This document shows, piece by piece, positions 54,501 through 63,046 of a stretch of DNA of 64,000 nt (its first letter is position 1; each line of letters begins with the position of its first letter). Origin of the DNA: Marinobacter alexandrii (lineage in GTDB: Bacteria > Pseudomonadota > Gammaproteobacteria > Pseudomonadales > Oleiphilaceae); assembly GCF_005871205.1 (NCBI RefSeq), contig NZ_SWKM01000011.1, positions 930,001-994,000 of the forward strand, in the 5' to 3' direction. The notes beneath the pieces are model-generated. The model made no database searches. It had not been told where the DNA came from and worked only from the letters and a program-made list of their open reading frames with translations. Made by a program: the position numbers and the translations under genes.

Positions 54501-55153
54501 AGGCGGGTGGTCCGCAGTACGTGCGCCGCTTTATGAAAGGCAACACCGTGGAAGTGCCGGCGCAAACCGGTGGTAAGTCGGTGGATGCCAAGAAGCTGCA
54601 GAGCCTGATTGGCAAGCTGGACTCATTGAAAACCCAGAAGCCGAACGACCGCATGGCCCTGCTCAAGCCGATCTTCGGTGAGGTGCCGGCGCCGCTGGAT
54701 GCCCACGCCGAGGAGATGCCGGGGCCGACGGGCGAACTGAACCGTCTGACCAATCATGCCCGTGGCGTGGTGCTGTGTCTCGGGCCGGATCAGGCAACTG
54801 CGCTGGAGCAGGCCGGTGTGGCGCTGTCTCAGGGCAACAAGGTTGTCGTGGTTGCGCCGGGCGTTGAAGCCAAGGTCAACGAGGCGGCCAAGGCCGGTTT
54901 GCCGATTGTGGGTATCGATGGCCAGTTGGAGCCAGAAGCACTGGCAATCGCCAGCGGTTTTGAAGCCGTGGTCAGCTGTGCCCAGCAGGAGTTGCTGCGC
55001 GACTATCGCCTGGCATTGGCCAAGCGCGATGGCGCGCTGCTGCCGCTGATCACCGAGCACATGCTGGATCAGCGGTTCGTGATAGAGCGTCACCTGTGTG
55101 TGGACACTACTGCAGCGGGTGGTAACGCAAGCCTGATCGCGGCGTCTGAGTGA
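51524..55153 (+). CDS. putA: Bifunctional proline dehydrogenase/glutamate-semialdehyde dehydrogenase PutA
   Basis: A 1209-residue enzyme converting proline to glutamate in two steps. The FAD-dependent proline dehydrogenase barrel (about residues 80-480) shows VRLVKGAYWDAEIKRAQV and YEFQRLHGMGE; the NAD+-dependent dehydrogenase (about 550-1040) shows CISPWNFPLAIFTGQ, FTGSTATAQRINK and the catalytic Cys in SAGQRCSALR. A further C-terminal domain of about 150 residues covers the tunnel. The N-terminal ribbon-helix-helix DNA-binding domain of E. coli PutA (1320 residues) is absent, so it does not repress its own gene. Confidence 0.96.
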   Translation: MRPQQSETPTLVDSRQAIRDYYLADEHKVVHEMIAGAQLSPSEREAISARAADLVRSVRKNAKPTIMEKFLAEYGLTTKEGVALMCLAEALLRVPDSMTINDLIEDKITSGAWGTHLGKASSQLINTATIALLMTSNLLKESERNSIGDTLRRLLKRFGEPVIRTVAGQAMKEMGRQFVLGRDIDEAQDEAKDYMAKGYTYSYDMLGEAARTDDDAKRYFDSYSNAIDSIAKACKGDVRKNPGISVKLSALLARYEYGNKERVMNELLPRARTLVKKAAAANMGFNIDAEEQDRLDLSLDVIEELVADPELAGWDGFGVVVQAYGKRSSFALDWLYGLAEKYDRRFMVRLVKGAYWDAEIKRAQVMGLDGFPVFTRKACSDVSFVSCATKLINMTDRIYPQFATHNAHSVSSILELAKLKGVSNYEFQRLHGMGESLHDEVLKASGVPCRIYAPVGPHKDLLAYLVRRLLENGANSSFVNQIVDKNITPEEIAKDPIDAVREMGDNISSKAIVHPFKLFGDQRRNSKGWDITDPVTVQEIDAGRDAFRSHRWKGGPLIAGEVSGTEVQVVRNPADPEDLVGHVTQATDADVDTAISAAREGFKAWSAKSAEERAACVRKVGELYEEHAYELFALTTREAGKSLLDAIAEIREAVDFAEFYANEAVRYKDAGDARGVMCCISPWNFPLAIFTGQILANLAAGNTVLAKPAEQTSLLAIRAVELMYEAGIPKDAIQLLPGTGATVGAALTSDSRVSGVCFTGSTATAQRINKVMTENMAPDAPLVAETGGMNAMIVDSTALPEQVVRDVLASSFQSAGQRCSALRMLYVQKDIADHLLEMLYGAMEELGIGNPWLLSTDVGPVIDETARKKIVDHCDKFQRNGKLLKKLPVPEQGLFVSPAVLKVSGIEEMEEEIFGPVLHVATFEAKDIDKVVDSVNAKGYGLTFGIHSRVDRRVDRIASRIKVGNTYVNRNQIGAIVGSQPFGGEGLSGTGPKAGGPQYVRRFMKGNTVEVPAQTGGKSVDAKKLQSLIGKLDSLKTQKPNDRMALLKPIFGEVPAPLDAHAEEMPGPTGELNRLTNHARGVVLCLGPDQATALEQAGVALSQGNKVVVVAPGVEAKVNEAAKAGLPIVGIDGQLEPEALAIASGFEAVVSCAQQELLRDYRLALAKRDGALLPLITEHMLDQRFVIERHLCVDTTAAGGNASLIAASE

Positions 55154-55178
55154 CGCCCGATCCGGCACCGCGGGCTAA

Positions 55179-56111
55179 TCAGCCGGGTGCGCCCTGTCGT
55201 AATCGGTGATTGAAGATCATGCGTCGGGCTTCCGCCTCTGCCACATCGGTGAGGTAGAAGCTCACCGACGCACCGGGTGCCCGCTGGGCCAGTTGGCCCG
55301 CCCCCAAGGCGCTCAATGATCCGATCTTCGGATAACCGCCAATGGTCTGCCGATCTTTCATCAATACGATGGGCTGGCCATCGGTGGGAATCTGGATAGC
55401 GCCGTAGGCAATACCTTCCGAGATAATGCCATCCAGGTCGCCGTGGATGGCTTCCCCCGACAATCGATACCCCATGCGGTCGATATTCTTGCTGACCTGG
55501 TATTCCGAGGAAAAGAAACGGGCGCGTGCCGAGCGCGGGAAATGCCGGTACTGGTAGCCGGGAATCACTCCCACCCGTAATGGCTTCCGGTAATCCGGGA
55601 TCTCACTGTAGGGCACGCTCGCCTTGGCAACAGCCGATGGCGTTGCCAGCGGTATACGGTCACCCTTGGCCAGCTTGGCGCCAGTGCCATCCAGGCCGCC
55701 CAGATGTTCCCGGCTGACGGTCGCCGCGCTGCCCAGCCTTGCCGGGACATCCAACCCACCACTGACCGCCAGGTAGGCCCTTAAGCCAGCCACCGGCATG
55801 CTGAAGCTGAGCCGGTCCCCCTGTTTGATTTCGTAGGTTTGCCAGGGCGCAATCGGGCGATCGTTGAGACGTGCCCCAAGGTCCGCACCGGTCAGTGCGA
55901 TGCTGGTGTCGCTGTGGGCCAGCAGGCTCAAGCGGCCGAAAGTGATTTCCAGCTGTGGCGCATTCAAGGGGTTGTTCAGCAAGCGGTTGGCCCAGAGAAA
56001 AGCATGCTCATCCATGGGGCCGCCGGTGGTGACACCAATGTGCTGATAGCCAAGCCGGCCCATATCCTGGACCTGCGTCAGCATGCCCGGTTCCAATACT
56101 TCAAAGCTCAT
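55179..56111 (-). CDS. pxpC: 5-oxoprolinase subunit C (PxpC)
   Basis: The 310-residue protein is of the KipA/AHS2 family: VQDMGRLGYQHIGVTTGGPM and HAFLWANRLLNNP at the start, EYQVSKNIDRMGYRLSG later. With PxpA and PxpB it opens 5-oxoproline to glutamate with ATP. The start at 56111 overlaps the pxpB end by 11 bp. It is the last gene of the cluster, convergent with putA. The same fold occurs as a domain of the carboxylase at 4771-8397, but here it is a separate subunit beside pxpA, so 5-oxoprolinase is the better call. Confidence 0.92.
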   Translation of the reverse strand: MSFEVLEPGMLTQVQDMGRLGYQHIGVTTGGPMDEHAFLWANRLLNNPLNAPQLEITFGRLSLLAHSDTSIALTGADLGARLNDRPIAPWQTYEIKQGDRLSFSMPVAGLRAYLAVSGGLDVPARLGSAATVSREHLGGLDGTGAKLAKGDRIPLATPSAVAKASVPYSEIPDYRKPLRVGVIPGYQYRHFPRSARARFFSSEYQVSKNIDRMGYRLSGEAIHGDLDGIISEGIAYGAIQIPTDGQPIVLMKDRQTIGGYPKIGSLSALGAGQLAQRAPGASVSFYLTDVAEAEARRMIFNHRLRQGAPG

Positions 56112-56793
56112 CGAACTGGCCCCCAAGTCTAATGAATTCTTCCCGGTCAATAGATCGGAATTTAATCCGGTCGCCGATCTGGGCCAGGGCCAGCGATTCG
56201 CTGTCCCAGTCGACCATCTTGCTGGGGGTGCGCCCGACAATCTGCCAGCCGCCCGGTGTCGCGCTGGGGTAGATGGCGGTCTGGGAGCCGGCAATACCCA
56301 CGCTGCCGACCGGCACTTTCAACCGCGGGGTGGATTTTCGGGGCATGGCAATGCGCTGGTCGGTACTGCCGAGAAAAGCAAAGCCCGGGCTGAAGCCAAT
56401 GGCGTAAACCCGGTAGGTCTGCTCGCTGTGAATGCGAATGACCTCGTCGGCGGACAAGCCGGAGAACTCACAGACATCTTTGAGATCCAGGGCAACCTCG
56501 GGGCCATAATAGACCGGCAGTTCGAGGGTCTGGGCTGCGGCGTCGTCCTGGGCCTTTGCTGCTCCGCTTTCCAGCGCCTGGCGTAGACGGGTGTGAATGC
56601 CAAACCGGTCGATGCGCTCGAGGTCATAGCAGATCATCACAGAGGTGTAAGAGGGCACCAGGTCGGTGATGACATCCGACAGCGTCGCCCGGATGTTGTC
56701 GGTCGCCTGTTTCACCAGACCTGCTGTCTCATCGCAGATGCTATCTCCGAAGTAGACGATGCAGGTGTTTTCGTTGACGCCCTCGATTCTCAT
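56101..56793 (-). CDS. pxpB: 5-oxoprolinase subunit B (PxpB)
   Basis: A 230-residue protein of the KipI/AHS1 family, with YSPGFAF-like GFSPGFAFLGSTDQRIAMPR and GSVGIAGSQTAIYPSATPGG, which form the active-site region. It works with PxpC and PxpA. Its ATG overlaps the pxpA stop (ATGA). Confidence 0.93.
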   Translation of the reverse strand: MRIEGVNENTCIVYFGDSICDETAGLVKQATDNIRATLSDVITDLVPSYTSVMICYDLERIDRFGIHTRLRQALESGAAKAQDDAAAQTLELPVYYGPEVALDLKDVCEFSGLSADEVIRIHSEQTYRVYAIGFSPGFAFLGSTDQRIAMPRKSTPRLKVPVGSVGIAGSQTAIYPSATPGGWQIVGRTPSKMVDWDSESLALAQIGDRIKFRSIDREEFIRLGGQFDEL

Positions 56794-57524
56794 AGCGCTT
56801 GAACGACCTGACGCATATGGCGGGCGGCCTCGACGGCATGGCTGCTGTCGCCGTGGATACAGATGGTGTCGGCCCGGATCGGGATGCGCTTGCCAGAAAT
56901 CGAGGTCACCGTGCCTTCCTTGATGATCTGCGTGACCTGGTTCTCGATGGCTTCGGTGGTTTCATGCACTGCGCCCGGGACAGAACGTTTTACCAGACGC
57001 CCCTCGTCGCTGTATGCCCGATCGGAAAAGGCTTCAAACCAGACATCGATACCGAATTCCTTGGCTCGGTCGAGCACCTCGTCGGCGTCTGGCGTTGCCA
57101 TTACCACCAGCGGGCAATGGGGTGCATAGTCCCTGACGGCGGCCATCACCACGGACAGTGTGGTGTGGTCGACAGCCATCTTGTTGTAAAGCGCACCGTG
57201 AGGTTTGACGTGCTGAATAGTTGTGCCGTGGGTGCGGCAGATGCCATCCAGTGCCGCCATCTGGTACACCAGAATGGCCTTGAGTTCGTCTGGGCGCAGG
57301 TCGATATCGCGTCGGCCAAAGCCGAGCAGGTCCGGGTAGCCCGGGTGGGCGCCGATGGTTACGTTTTCCGCGATGGCCATGCGCACGGTCTTGTCCATGG
57401 TAAGCGGATCAGACGCGTGAAATCCGCAGGCAATGTTGGCCATGTCGATGAAGGGCATTACTTCGGCGTCCATACCCTTGGTCCAGCTACCGAAGCTTTC
57501 GCCCATGTCACAGTTAAGTTTCAT
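56790..57524 (-). CDS. pxpA: 5-oxoprolinase subunit A (PxpA, LamB/YcsF family)
   Basis: A 244-residue protein: LNCDMGESFGSWTKGMDAEV at the start, NIACGFHASDP, VTIGAHPGYPDLLGFGRR and HVKPHGALYNKM, all signature parts of PxpA. It supplies the hydrolytic part of the ATP-dependent 5-oxoprolinase. It follows the TRAP permease gene by 31 bp and starts the pxpABC block. Confidence 0.95.
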   Translation of the reverse strand: MKLNCDMGESFGSWTKGMDAEVMPFIDMANIACGFHASDPLTMDKTVRMAIAENVTIGAHPGYPDLLGFGRRDIDLRPDELKAILVYQMAALDGICRTHGTTIQHVKPHGALYNKMAVDHTTLSVVMAAVRDYAPHCPLVVMATPDADEVLDRAKEFGIDVWFEAFSDRAYSDEGRLVKRSVPGAVHETTEAIENQVTQIIKEGTVTSISGKRIPIRADTICIHGDSSHAVEAARHMRQVVQAL

Positions 57525-57555
57525 TGGAGTCCTCCTGAAACGTGCGTGTCGTGCC

Positions 57556-58863
57556 CTAGCCCCGACTCATGGTTTGGGGCAGGTAGGTGACGATTTCCGG
57601 GAACCAGCCGATCAGGAACAGCGCTGCCATGATCAGCAGGAAGAAGGGCAGAGCCGCACGGGCGACGTACAGAATGTCTTTGCCAGTCAACGCCTGGATG
57701 ACGAACAGGTTGAAGCCGACCGGCGGTGTGATCTGCGCCATTTCCACCACCAGAACGATGAAGATACCGAACCAGAGCATGTCGATACCGGCCTGTTGCA
57801 CCATTGGCATGACCACCGCCACCGTCAGGACCACCACGGAAATACCATCCAGGAAGCAGCCCAGCAGGACGAACAGCGCTGTCAGGCACACCAGCAGCTC
57901 AAACGAGGACAGGGACATGCCACCGATCCATTCCGCCAGTTCCCGGGGGATGCCCAGGAAGCCCATGGCGAGGGTAAGGAAGTGCGCACCGACAAGGATA
58001 AGCCCGATCATGCAGGAGCTCTTCACCGCGCCGAGCAGGCTTTCCTTGAAGCTTGATGGATTCAGGGAGCCAGTGGCTGCGGCCAGCAGCAGGGCACCAA
58101 AGACACCCAGGGCAGCGGCCTCGGTCGGGGTGGTAAAGCCGCCGTAGATCGACCCCAGTACGAATACGATCAGGCCAACAATCGGCAGCAGCATGCGCAG
58201 GGCTTTGATCTTGGCGGCGAAGGATATTTGCTCCTTCTTGTGCTTGGGCATCTCGTCTTTGTTGAGCTTGGCCCAGATCATGGTGTAACCCATGAACATG
58301 GCCACCAGCATAAGCCCGGGCAGGGCGCCGGCGATGAACAGGCGGCCAATGGACACCTCGGCGGCAACCCCGTAGACGATCAGGATGATGGACGGCGGAA
58401 TCAGCAGCCCCAGGGTGCCGGAGCCGGCCAGTGTGCCCACCGCCATGCGGTCGCTGTAACCCTGGGCTTTCAGCTCTGGTAGAGTCATGCGGCCGATGGT
58501 GGCGGCGGTGGCGGCAGAGGAGCCGGATACCGCAGCAAAAATGCCGCAGCTCAGAATGTTCACGTGCAGAAGTTTGCCCGGCAAGCCACCCATCCACGGG
58601 GACAGCCCCTTGAATAGATCCTCAGACAGGCGGGTGCGGAACAGCACCTCACCCATCCAGATAAACATGGGCAGCGCGGTCAGTGACCAGCCAGTACTGG
58701 CGCCCCAGCTGGACGTGGCAAAGAGCAGGCCGATCTGGTCGTTGCCGGCCAGTAACAGGCCCAGAACACCGATGCCAACCAGGGTCAGGGAGACCCAGAC
58801 GCCCACGGCGAGCATCAGGATCATCGATACGGCGAGGATGATGGAAAGTAAGGTGGTATCCAT
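57556..58863 (-). CDS. TRAP transporter large membrane subunit (DctM)
   Basis: A 435-residue membrane protein with about 12 helices and DctM motifs such as GSSAATAATIGRMTLPEL and TPTEAAALGVFGALLL. It carries substrate inward with Na+ after delivery by the binding protein. It overlaps the small subunit gene by one base (TGATG). Placed between TRAP genes and pxpABC, the substrate is probably 5-oxoproline or a related acid. Confidence 0.93.
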   Translation of the reverse strand: MDTTLLSIILAVSMILMLAVGVWVSLTLVGIGVLGLLLAGNDQIGLLFATSSWGASTGWSLTALPMFIWMGEVLFRTRLSEDLFKGLSPWMGGLPGKLLHVNILSCGIFAAVSGSSAATAATIGRMTLPELKAQGYSDRMAVGTLAGSGTLGLLIPPSIILIVYGVAAEVSIGRLFIAGALPGLMLVAMFMGYTMIWAKLNKDEMPKHKKEQISFAAKIKALRMLLPIVGLIVFVLGSIYGGFTTPTEAAALGVFGALLLAAATGSLNPSSFKESLLGAVKSSCMIGLILVGAHFLTLAMGFLGIPRELAEWIGGMSLSSFELLVCLTALFVLLGCFLDGISVVVLTVAVVMPMVQQAGIDMLWFGIFIVLVVEMAQITPPVGFNLFVIQALTGKDILYVARAALPFFLLIMAALFLIGWFPEIVTYLPQTMSRG

Positions 58864-59381
58864 CAGATTTCCTCCAGGTTGATGTCGCTTTCGTGCTGCT
58901 GGTAGGACGGTGTCTGCTTGCGAAGGACCGCAACCAGATCGTCCAGGATAGCGATGTTAAGGGCCAGCATGCCCAGCCCTACCGGGATCTGCGGGATCCA
59001 GATCGGGATCGGAATATAGCCGTGGGATACTTCCTCAAAAATGTAGGATTCGTACACCATGTGCCAGCAGTAGTAAGTCATGTAGCAGGCCAGGCCGAGA
59101 CCAAACAGGAGCACGAGCAGTTCCTGGACGAAACGGGCCTTGGCAGGCCACTTCTGGATAACAAGGGTAACCCGGATGTGGCCGCCCTCGTGGAAGGTAT
59201 AGGCCAGGCCGAAGAAGGTGGAGGCAGCGAGCGCGTACCCTGACACGTTCTCGGCAGACGGAATGATAAAGCCGAAGATTCTGCCAACGATCTGCAGCAG
59301 TATGACCACCATGATCAGTGCGATGCAGAAGCCGGCGGCGTAACCGGATGCCAGATAAAACTTGTCGCGAATAGAACTCAT
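58863..59381 (-). CDS. TRAP transporter small membrane subunit (DctQ)
   Basis: The 172-residue protein has four hydrophobic helices, including AGFCIALIMVVILLQIVGRI and SGYALAASTFFGLAYTF, and the GGHIRVTLV motif common in DctQ. It pairs with the large subunit encoded next. Confidence 0.9.
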   Translation of the reverse strand: MSSIRDKFYLASGYAAGFCIALIMVVILLQIVGRIFGFIIPSAENVSGYALAASTFFGLAYTFHEGGHIRVTLVIQKWPAKARFVQELLVLLFGLGLACYMTYYCWHMVYESYIFEEVSHGYIPIPIWIPQIPVGLGMLALNIAILDDLVAVLRKQTPSYQQHESDINLEEI

Positions 59382-59447
59382 GTCAGGTGCCTCCCAAGTC
59401 GGCCCTCCCCGGAACCTGCCGGTGGAGGGCGTCTTGTACGTCCAGCG

Positions 59448-60413
59448 TTAGCGGTAGTTTTCGAGAATGGCGCCCACTTCTTTCGGCGCTTCCTGTTCCC
59501 ATTCCTTGATCATGACGTCGCCGATCTTCTGGAGCTCTTGCATCAGCTCCTCGGAAGGCTCGGACACCGTGATGCCGTTTTCCGCCAGGGTTGCAGTGTC
59601 TTCAGCAGCGGTGACGCGCACACCGGTCCAGCCCCGATCTTCAGCCTTGGCAGCCGCGTCAAGGATGACCTGGCGCTGCTCGTCGCTGAGCCGACGGAAG
59701 GCGCGCTTATTGGCGACCACAACGTTCTTGGGAATCCAGGCCTTGATGTCGGTGTAGTGAGACAGGTAGTCCCAGGCTTGGCCATTGGCGCCGGTGGATG
59801 GCGAGGTGATCATGGCGTCAATGATGCCGGTGCTGAATGCCTGTGGGATTTCCGGTACCTGCACCGTGGTCGGTGTGGTGTCCATGAGGTCGGCGAGGCG
59901 CGAGGTGGATGGGCTGTAGGCGCGCATCTTCAGGCCCTTGAGGTCGCTCATGCTGTTGACCGGTGCCTTGGTGTACAGGCTCTGGGCCGGCCAGGGCACG
60001 GAATACAGCAGCACCATGCCTTCCTTGTCGAGTTGCTTTTCAACTTCGGGCTTGGCCGCTTCCCATAGTTTCCGAGCGTCGTCGAAATTGGTCGCCAGGA
60101 ACGGGATGTTGTCGTGTTTGAACACAGGATGGGTGTTGCCCATGATGCCGATAAAAATCTCGCCCAGCTGGACCTGACCGGTCCGGACCGCGCGCGGGAT
60201 CTCCGGGTGTTTGACCAGTGAGGCACCGGAATGGACGGTAACGTCGATCTCGCCATCGGTGCCCGCCTTGATGTTTTCGGCGAACTCATAGGCAATCTTG
60301 GTGGGCAGGTTAGCGTCGCCGTAAGGGGTCGGCATGTGCCATTGGCCAGCGTTAACCGCCGAGGTAAACAACGCTCCGGTCAGGAGTGTGGCTGTTGCAA
60401 GTTGCTTGAACAT
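59448..60413 (-). CDS. TRAP transporter substrate-binding protein (DctP)
   Basis: A 321-residue protein with a signal peptide (LATATLLTGALFTSAVNAG) and DctP motifs: GQVQLGEIFIGIMG, LKGLKMRAYSPSTSRLADLM (substrate-carboxylate Arg region) and PEIPQAFSTGIIDAMITSPS. It binds an organic acid in the periplasm. Its place in the cluster suggests 5-oxoproline or D-glutamate. Confidence 0.92.
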   Translation of the reverse strand: MFKQLATATLLTGALFTSAVNAGQWHMPTPYGDANLPTKIAYEFAENIKAGTDGEIDVTVHSGASLVKHPEIPRAVRTGQVQLGEIFIGIMGNTHPVFKHDNIPFLATNFDDARKLWEAAKPEVEKQLDKEGMVLLYSVPWPAQSLYTKAPVNSMSDLKGLKMRAYSPSTSRLADLMDTTPTTVQVPEIPQAFSTGIIDAMITSPSTGANGQAWDYLSHYTDIKAWIPKNVVVANKRAFRRLSDEQRQVILDAAAKAEDRGWTGVRVTAAEDTATLAENGITVSEPSEELMQELQKIGDVMIKEWEQEAPKEVGAILENYR

Positions 60414-60467
60414 GGTAATTCTCCCGTTCTTTCGTTTTTTGTTGCTTTGGTTGTGGATGGAGGGCTG

Positions 60468-61283
60468 CTATAGCACCGCCAATTCTTCATTTAACCGCTC
60501 AGTGAGCAGCATCTTGCCCGGTACGTGGGTGATCGCAATCGGTGGCCTGGCGTTTTCCAGGGCTACCTGAGGCGTCACGCCGCAGGCCCAGAACAGTGGT
60601 AATTCATGTTCTTTGACCGTCACCGGGTCGCCAAAATCCGGAGCGCTGATGTTGTTGATGCCGATCAGGCGCGGATCGCCCATGTGCACCGGTGCGCCAT
60701 GGGCCTTGGGTAGTCGTGTGGTGACCTGGATGGCGCGGATGGCATCGGCTGAATTGAAGGGCCGCATAGACACCACCATGTCGCCATGGAACCGGCCGGC
60801 TGGCCGGGTGGCGATGTTGGAGCGATACATAGAGACGTTGGCCCCCTCCTCAACATTCCGGATCGACAGGCCTGCGCGGGTCAGGGCGTCTTCAAAGGAG
60901 AAGGAGCAGCCGAGCACGAAGGTGACGAAGTCGCCCTGCCAGAGTTCCCGAATGTCGGTCACGGTTTCGGCGCGCTCGCCATCCCGGAATACCTGGTATT
61001 CCGGGATGTCGGTGCGGATATCCAGGTCATGGCCTAGGTCTGGCAGCTCCGGGTCGCCAGGTTCTGATACTGCGATCAGGGGCAGGGCCACCGGGTTTTT
61101 CTGGCAATACATCAGGAAGTCGGCGGCCCAGTCTGCAGGCAGGATAACCACGTTGCCTTGAACCAGGCTGGGCGCCATGCCACTGGTTGTGCCGGTGTGC
61201 GCTCCGGAACGGATGCTGGCGCGCAGCGGGGCCGCCTGATCAAGCAGGTTGATCTTGAACTCCGAATAGTCACCTTTTTGCAT
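60468..61283 (-). CDS. DUF1445 putative hydro-lyase (D-glutamate cyclase family)
   Basis: The 271-residue protein is of the DUF1445 family: [19 protein letters not shown] near the start, [13 protein letters not shown] in the middle, [20 protein letters not shown] later. The mammalian relative turns D-glutamate into 5-oxo-D-proline, and bacterial members are often beside pxpABC. Here it is first in the cluster, so it may feed or draw from the 5-oxoproline pool. AGGAGT precedes the ATG. Confidence 0.85.
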   Translation of the reverse strand: MQKGDYSEFKINLLDQAAPLRASIRSGAHTGTTSGMAPSLVQGNVVILPADWAADFLMYCQKNPVALPLIAVSEPGDPELPDLGHDLDIRTDIPEYQVFRDGERAETVTDIRELWQGDFVTFVLGCSFSFEDALTRAGLSIRNVEEGANVSMYRSNIATRPAGRFHGDMVVSMRPFNSADAIRAIQVTTRLPKAHGAPVHMGDPRLIGINNISAPDFGDPVTVKEHELPLFWACGVTPQVALENARPPIAITHVPGKMLLTERLNEELAVL

Positions 61284-61384
61284 GACGGGAACTCCTGATT
61301 GATTTATTAATTTAGTTGTTGTTTACAGGTTATTCCTCTTGGTGAAAAAATCTAATTATGGTTTTTTTGGTTTAGCTATAAAAT

Positions 61385-62284
61385 TTAGTTATCAGGTGTT
61401 TCTGAATAGGCCTTCGAGATGCCTACGGCCAGGTTGGCAGCCAGCTCCGCGACCGGGTTAAAGGGGACGTTTGGGTAAGAGGCCGTGAATTCCAGCTGGG
61501 AGGGGGTCCAGGCGGTATTGAGCCGAACCAGCTGGCCGTTTTTCAGCTCATCGGCGATAACACTCAGGGGCAGCGTAGAAACGCCAATGCCGTCAATGGT
61601 CAGACGGCGGCAGGCGGCCAGCGAGCTGGAGGAGTAGAAGCGGGCCGGGAGCTCATCAAGCTGGCTGAACTTCTGGCTGATCTCGGCGAAGGGCTTGGTA
61701 TTGCGGGCGTAAGTCACAATGGGCCATTCGGCGAGGTCTTCCAGATCCAGCCGCCGCTTCGGCAACTTCAGGTCCGGGCTGGCTACCCAGATCAGCGGAA
61801 AACTGCATAGCTCGCGGTTTTCCATCTTCGGCTCCGACACCGGTCCCATCAGGAAGGCCAGGTCCAGGGAGCGGTCCATCAGGCCGGAGCGAAGGTTGCT
61901 GGTTACGTCGACGGTGATTTCCACATCCAGATTCGGCACCGCCTTGTGCAGTTCGCGGAAGAACTGTGGCAGCCAGGAATGGACAATGGTTTCGGATACA
62001 CCCAGCCGGAGGATGCCCGACAGCAGCGCGACCCGGTCCGCCCGTTTGCGCAGTTGTTCGGACATGAACACGATCTTTTCGGCAAAGGGTAACAATTCCT
62101 GACCCTTGCTGGTAAGCAGGGTCTTGCCGGATTCCCGTTCAAACAGTTGAACTCCGAGCTCTTCTTCCAGTGCTGCAATCCGGGTAGAGATGGCGGGTTG
62201 GGTGGTGTAAAGCCGTTCGGCAGCTTTTCGGAAGCTGCCAAGGGTGGCGACCCAGATAAAGGTTTCCAGTCGTTTAAAATTCAT
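61385..62284 (-). CDS. LysR-family regulator of the 5-oxoproline cluster
   Basis: A 299-residue LysR protein starting at MNFKRLETFIWVATLGSFR (62284; AGAGAG upstream), with winged helix FRKAAERLYTTQPAISTRI. It lies on the same strand, 100 bp before the DUF1445 gene. The gap is very AT-rich and has three loose ATTTAGTT/ATCTAATT repeats that could be its sites. Effector unknown. Confidence 0.88.
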   Translation of the reverse strand: MNFKRLETFIWVATLGSFRKAAERLYTTQPAISTRIAALEEELGVQLFERESGKTLLTSKGQELLPFAEKIVFMSEQLRKRADRVALLSGILRLGVSETIVHSWLPQFFRELHKAVPNLDVEITVDVTSNLRSGLMDRSLDLAFLMGPVSEPKMENRELCSFPLIWVASPDLKLPKRRLDLEDLAEWPIVTYARNTKPFAEISQKFSQLDELPARFYSSSSLAACRRLTIDGIGVSTLPLSVIADELKNGQLVRLNTAWTPSQLEFTASYPNVPFNPVAELAANLAVGISKAYSETPDN

Positions 62285-62448
62285 GGGCTCTCTGATGGCC
62301 ATGGATGCGCGGGTGACGAGTGCTCGCTAAGGCTCTGGTCACGTTGGTATTTACAGGATAGCGCAGACAGGCGGCAGGAGCCCCATTAGTGGTGCATGGG
62401 CAAAGAGGCAAGAGAGGCGGGCAGCGGGCCGGTTAAGGCCCGCCAGTA

Positions 62449-63033
62449 TTACACGGCGTCTTTGTAGAGGGAGCGGACAGGCTTGGCAAACACCTGCCGG
62501 ACCATGGGTTCGAAGTAGGACAGCGGAAGGGGTTCGCCGTCCGGATCGAACGCGGGCGAATCGTATTTGCTGACAAACTCAATGGTGCGCATGAAATGCG
62601 GGTGGTCCTTGTAGTTGTCCCGCAGGTTGCGATCCATGCCCAGGTAGTGGAAGAAATAGTAGCCCTGGAAGATGGCGTGGTGTTTTACCATCCAGTGGTT
62701 GGCTTCGCTGACGAACGGCTCCAACAGAACCGCCGCCACATCGGCGTGGTTGTAGGAACCCAGGGTGTCGCCGATGTCGTGCAGCAGGGCGCACACCACG
62801 TATTCATCGTCCTTGCCATCCCGGTGCGCCAGGGTGGCGGTTTGCAGGCAGTGGGTCAGCCGGTCGATGGGGAAGCCGCCAAAATCGCCTTCCAGCAGCA
62901 TCAGGTGGTCCATGATCCGGTCCGGAAGGCCCTTGGCAAAGCTGCCAAAGGATCGGGCGATGGTTTGCCAGTCCTCGGCGGTGCCGTCCTTCATGTGGGT
63001 GAAGCTGGCCTGGGGTGCGGTTGTCTCGGTCAT
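62449..63033 (-). CDS. HD-domain protein, possibly a PhnZ/TmpB-like di-iron oxygenase
   Basis: A 194-residue protein with ligands in the order His61 (RLTHCLQTATLA), His85-Asp86 (ALLHDIGD), His96 (SYNHADVAAVLL), His118/119 (VKHHAIFQGYYF) and Asp158 (SKYDSPAFD). That six-ligand set binds two metals and is shared by dinuclear HD phosphohydrolases and by HD oxygenases such as PhnZ, TmpB and MIOX. The THCLQTATLA helix and LLHDIGD loop look like the oxygenase branch. AAGGAG precedes the ATG. It lies 13 bp after the class II aldolase gene. Confidence 0.75.
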   Translation of the reverse strand: MTETTAPQASFTHMKDGTAEDWQTIARSFGSFAKGLPDRIMDHLMLLEGDFGGFPIDRLTHCLQTATLAHRDGKDDEYVVCALLHDIGDTLGSYNHADVAAVLLEPFVSEANHWMVKHHAIFQGYYFFHYLGMDRNLRDNYKDHPHFMRTIEFVSKYDSPAFDPDGEPLPLSYFEPMVRQVFAKPVRSLYKDAV

Positions 63034-63046
63034 CGGGAATACTCCT

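Noticed and set aside
51539-54565. Long minus-strand frames (432 and 372 codons) inside putA
   Set aside because: Antisense to conserved PutA domains, no family similarity, His/Gln/Arg-rich composition.
55179-56793. Allophanate hydrolase subunits (the missing step of the guanidine route)
   Set aside because: Many databases label these so, but the adjacent pxpA and DUF1445 genes show they are 5-oxoprolinase subunits PxpB/PxpC.
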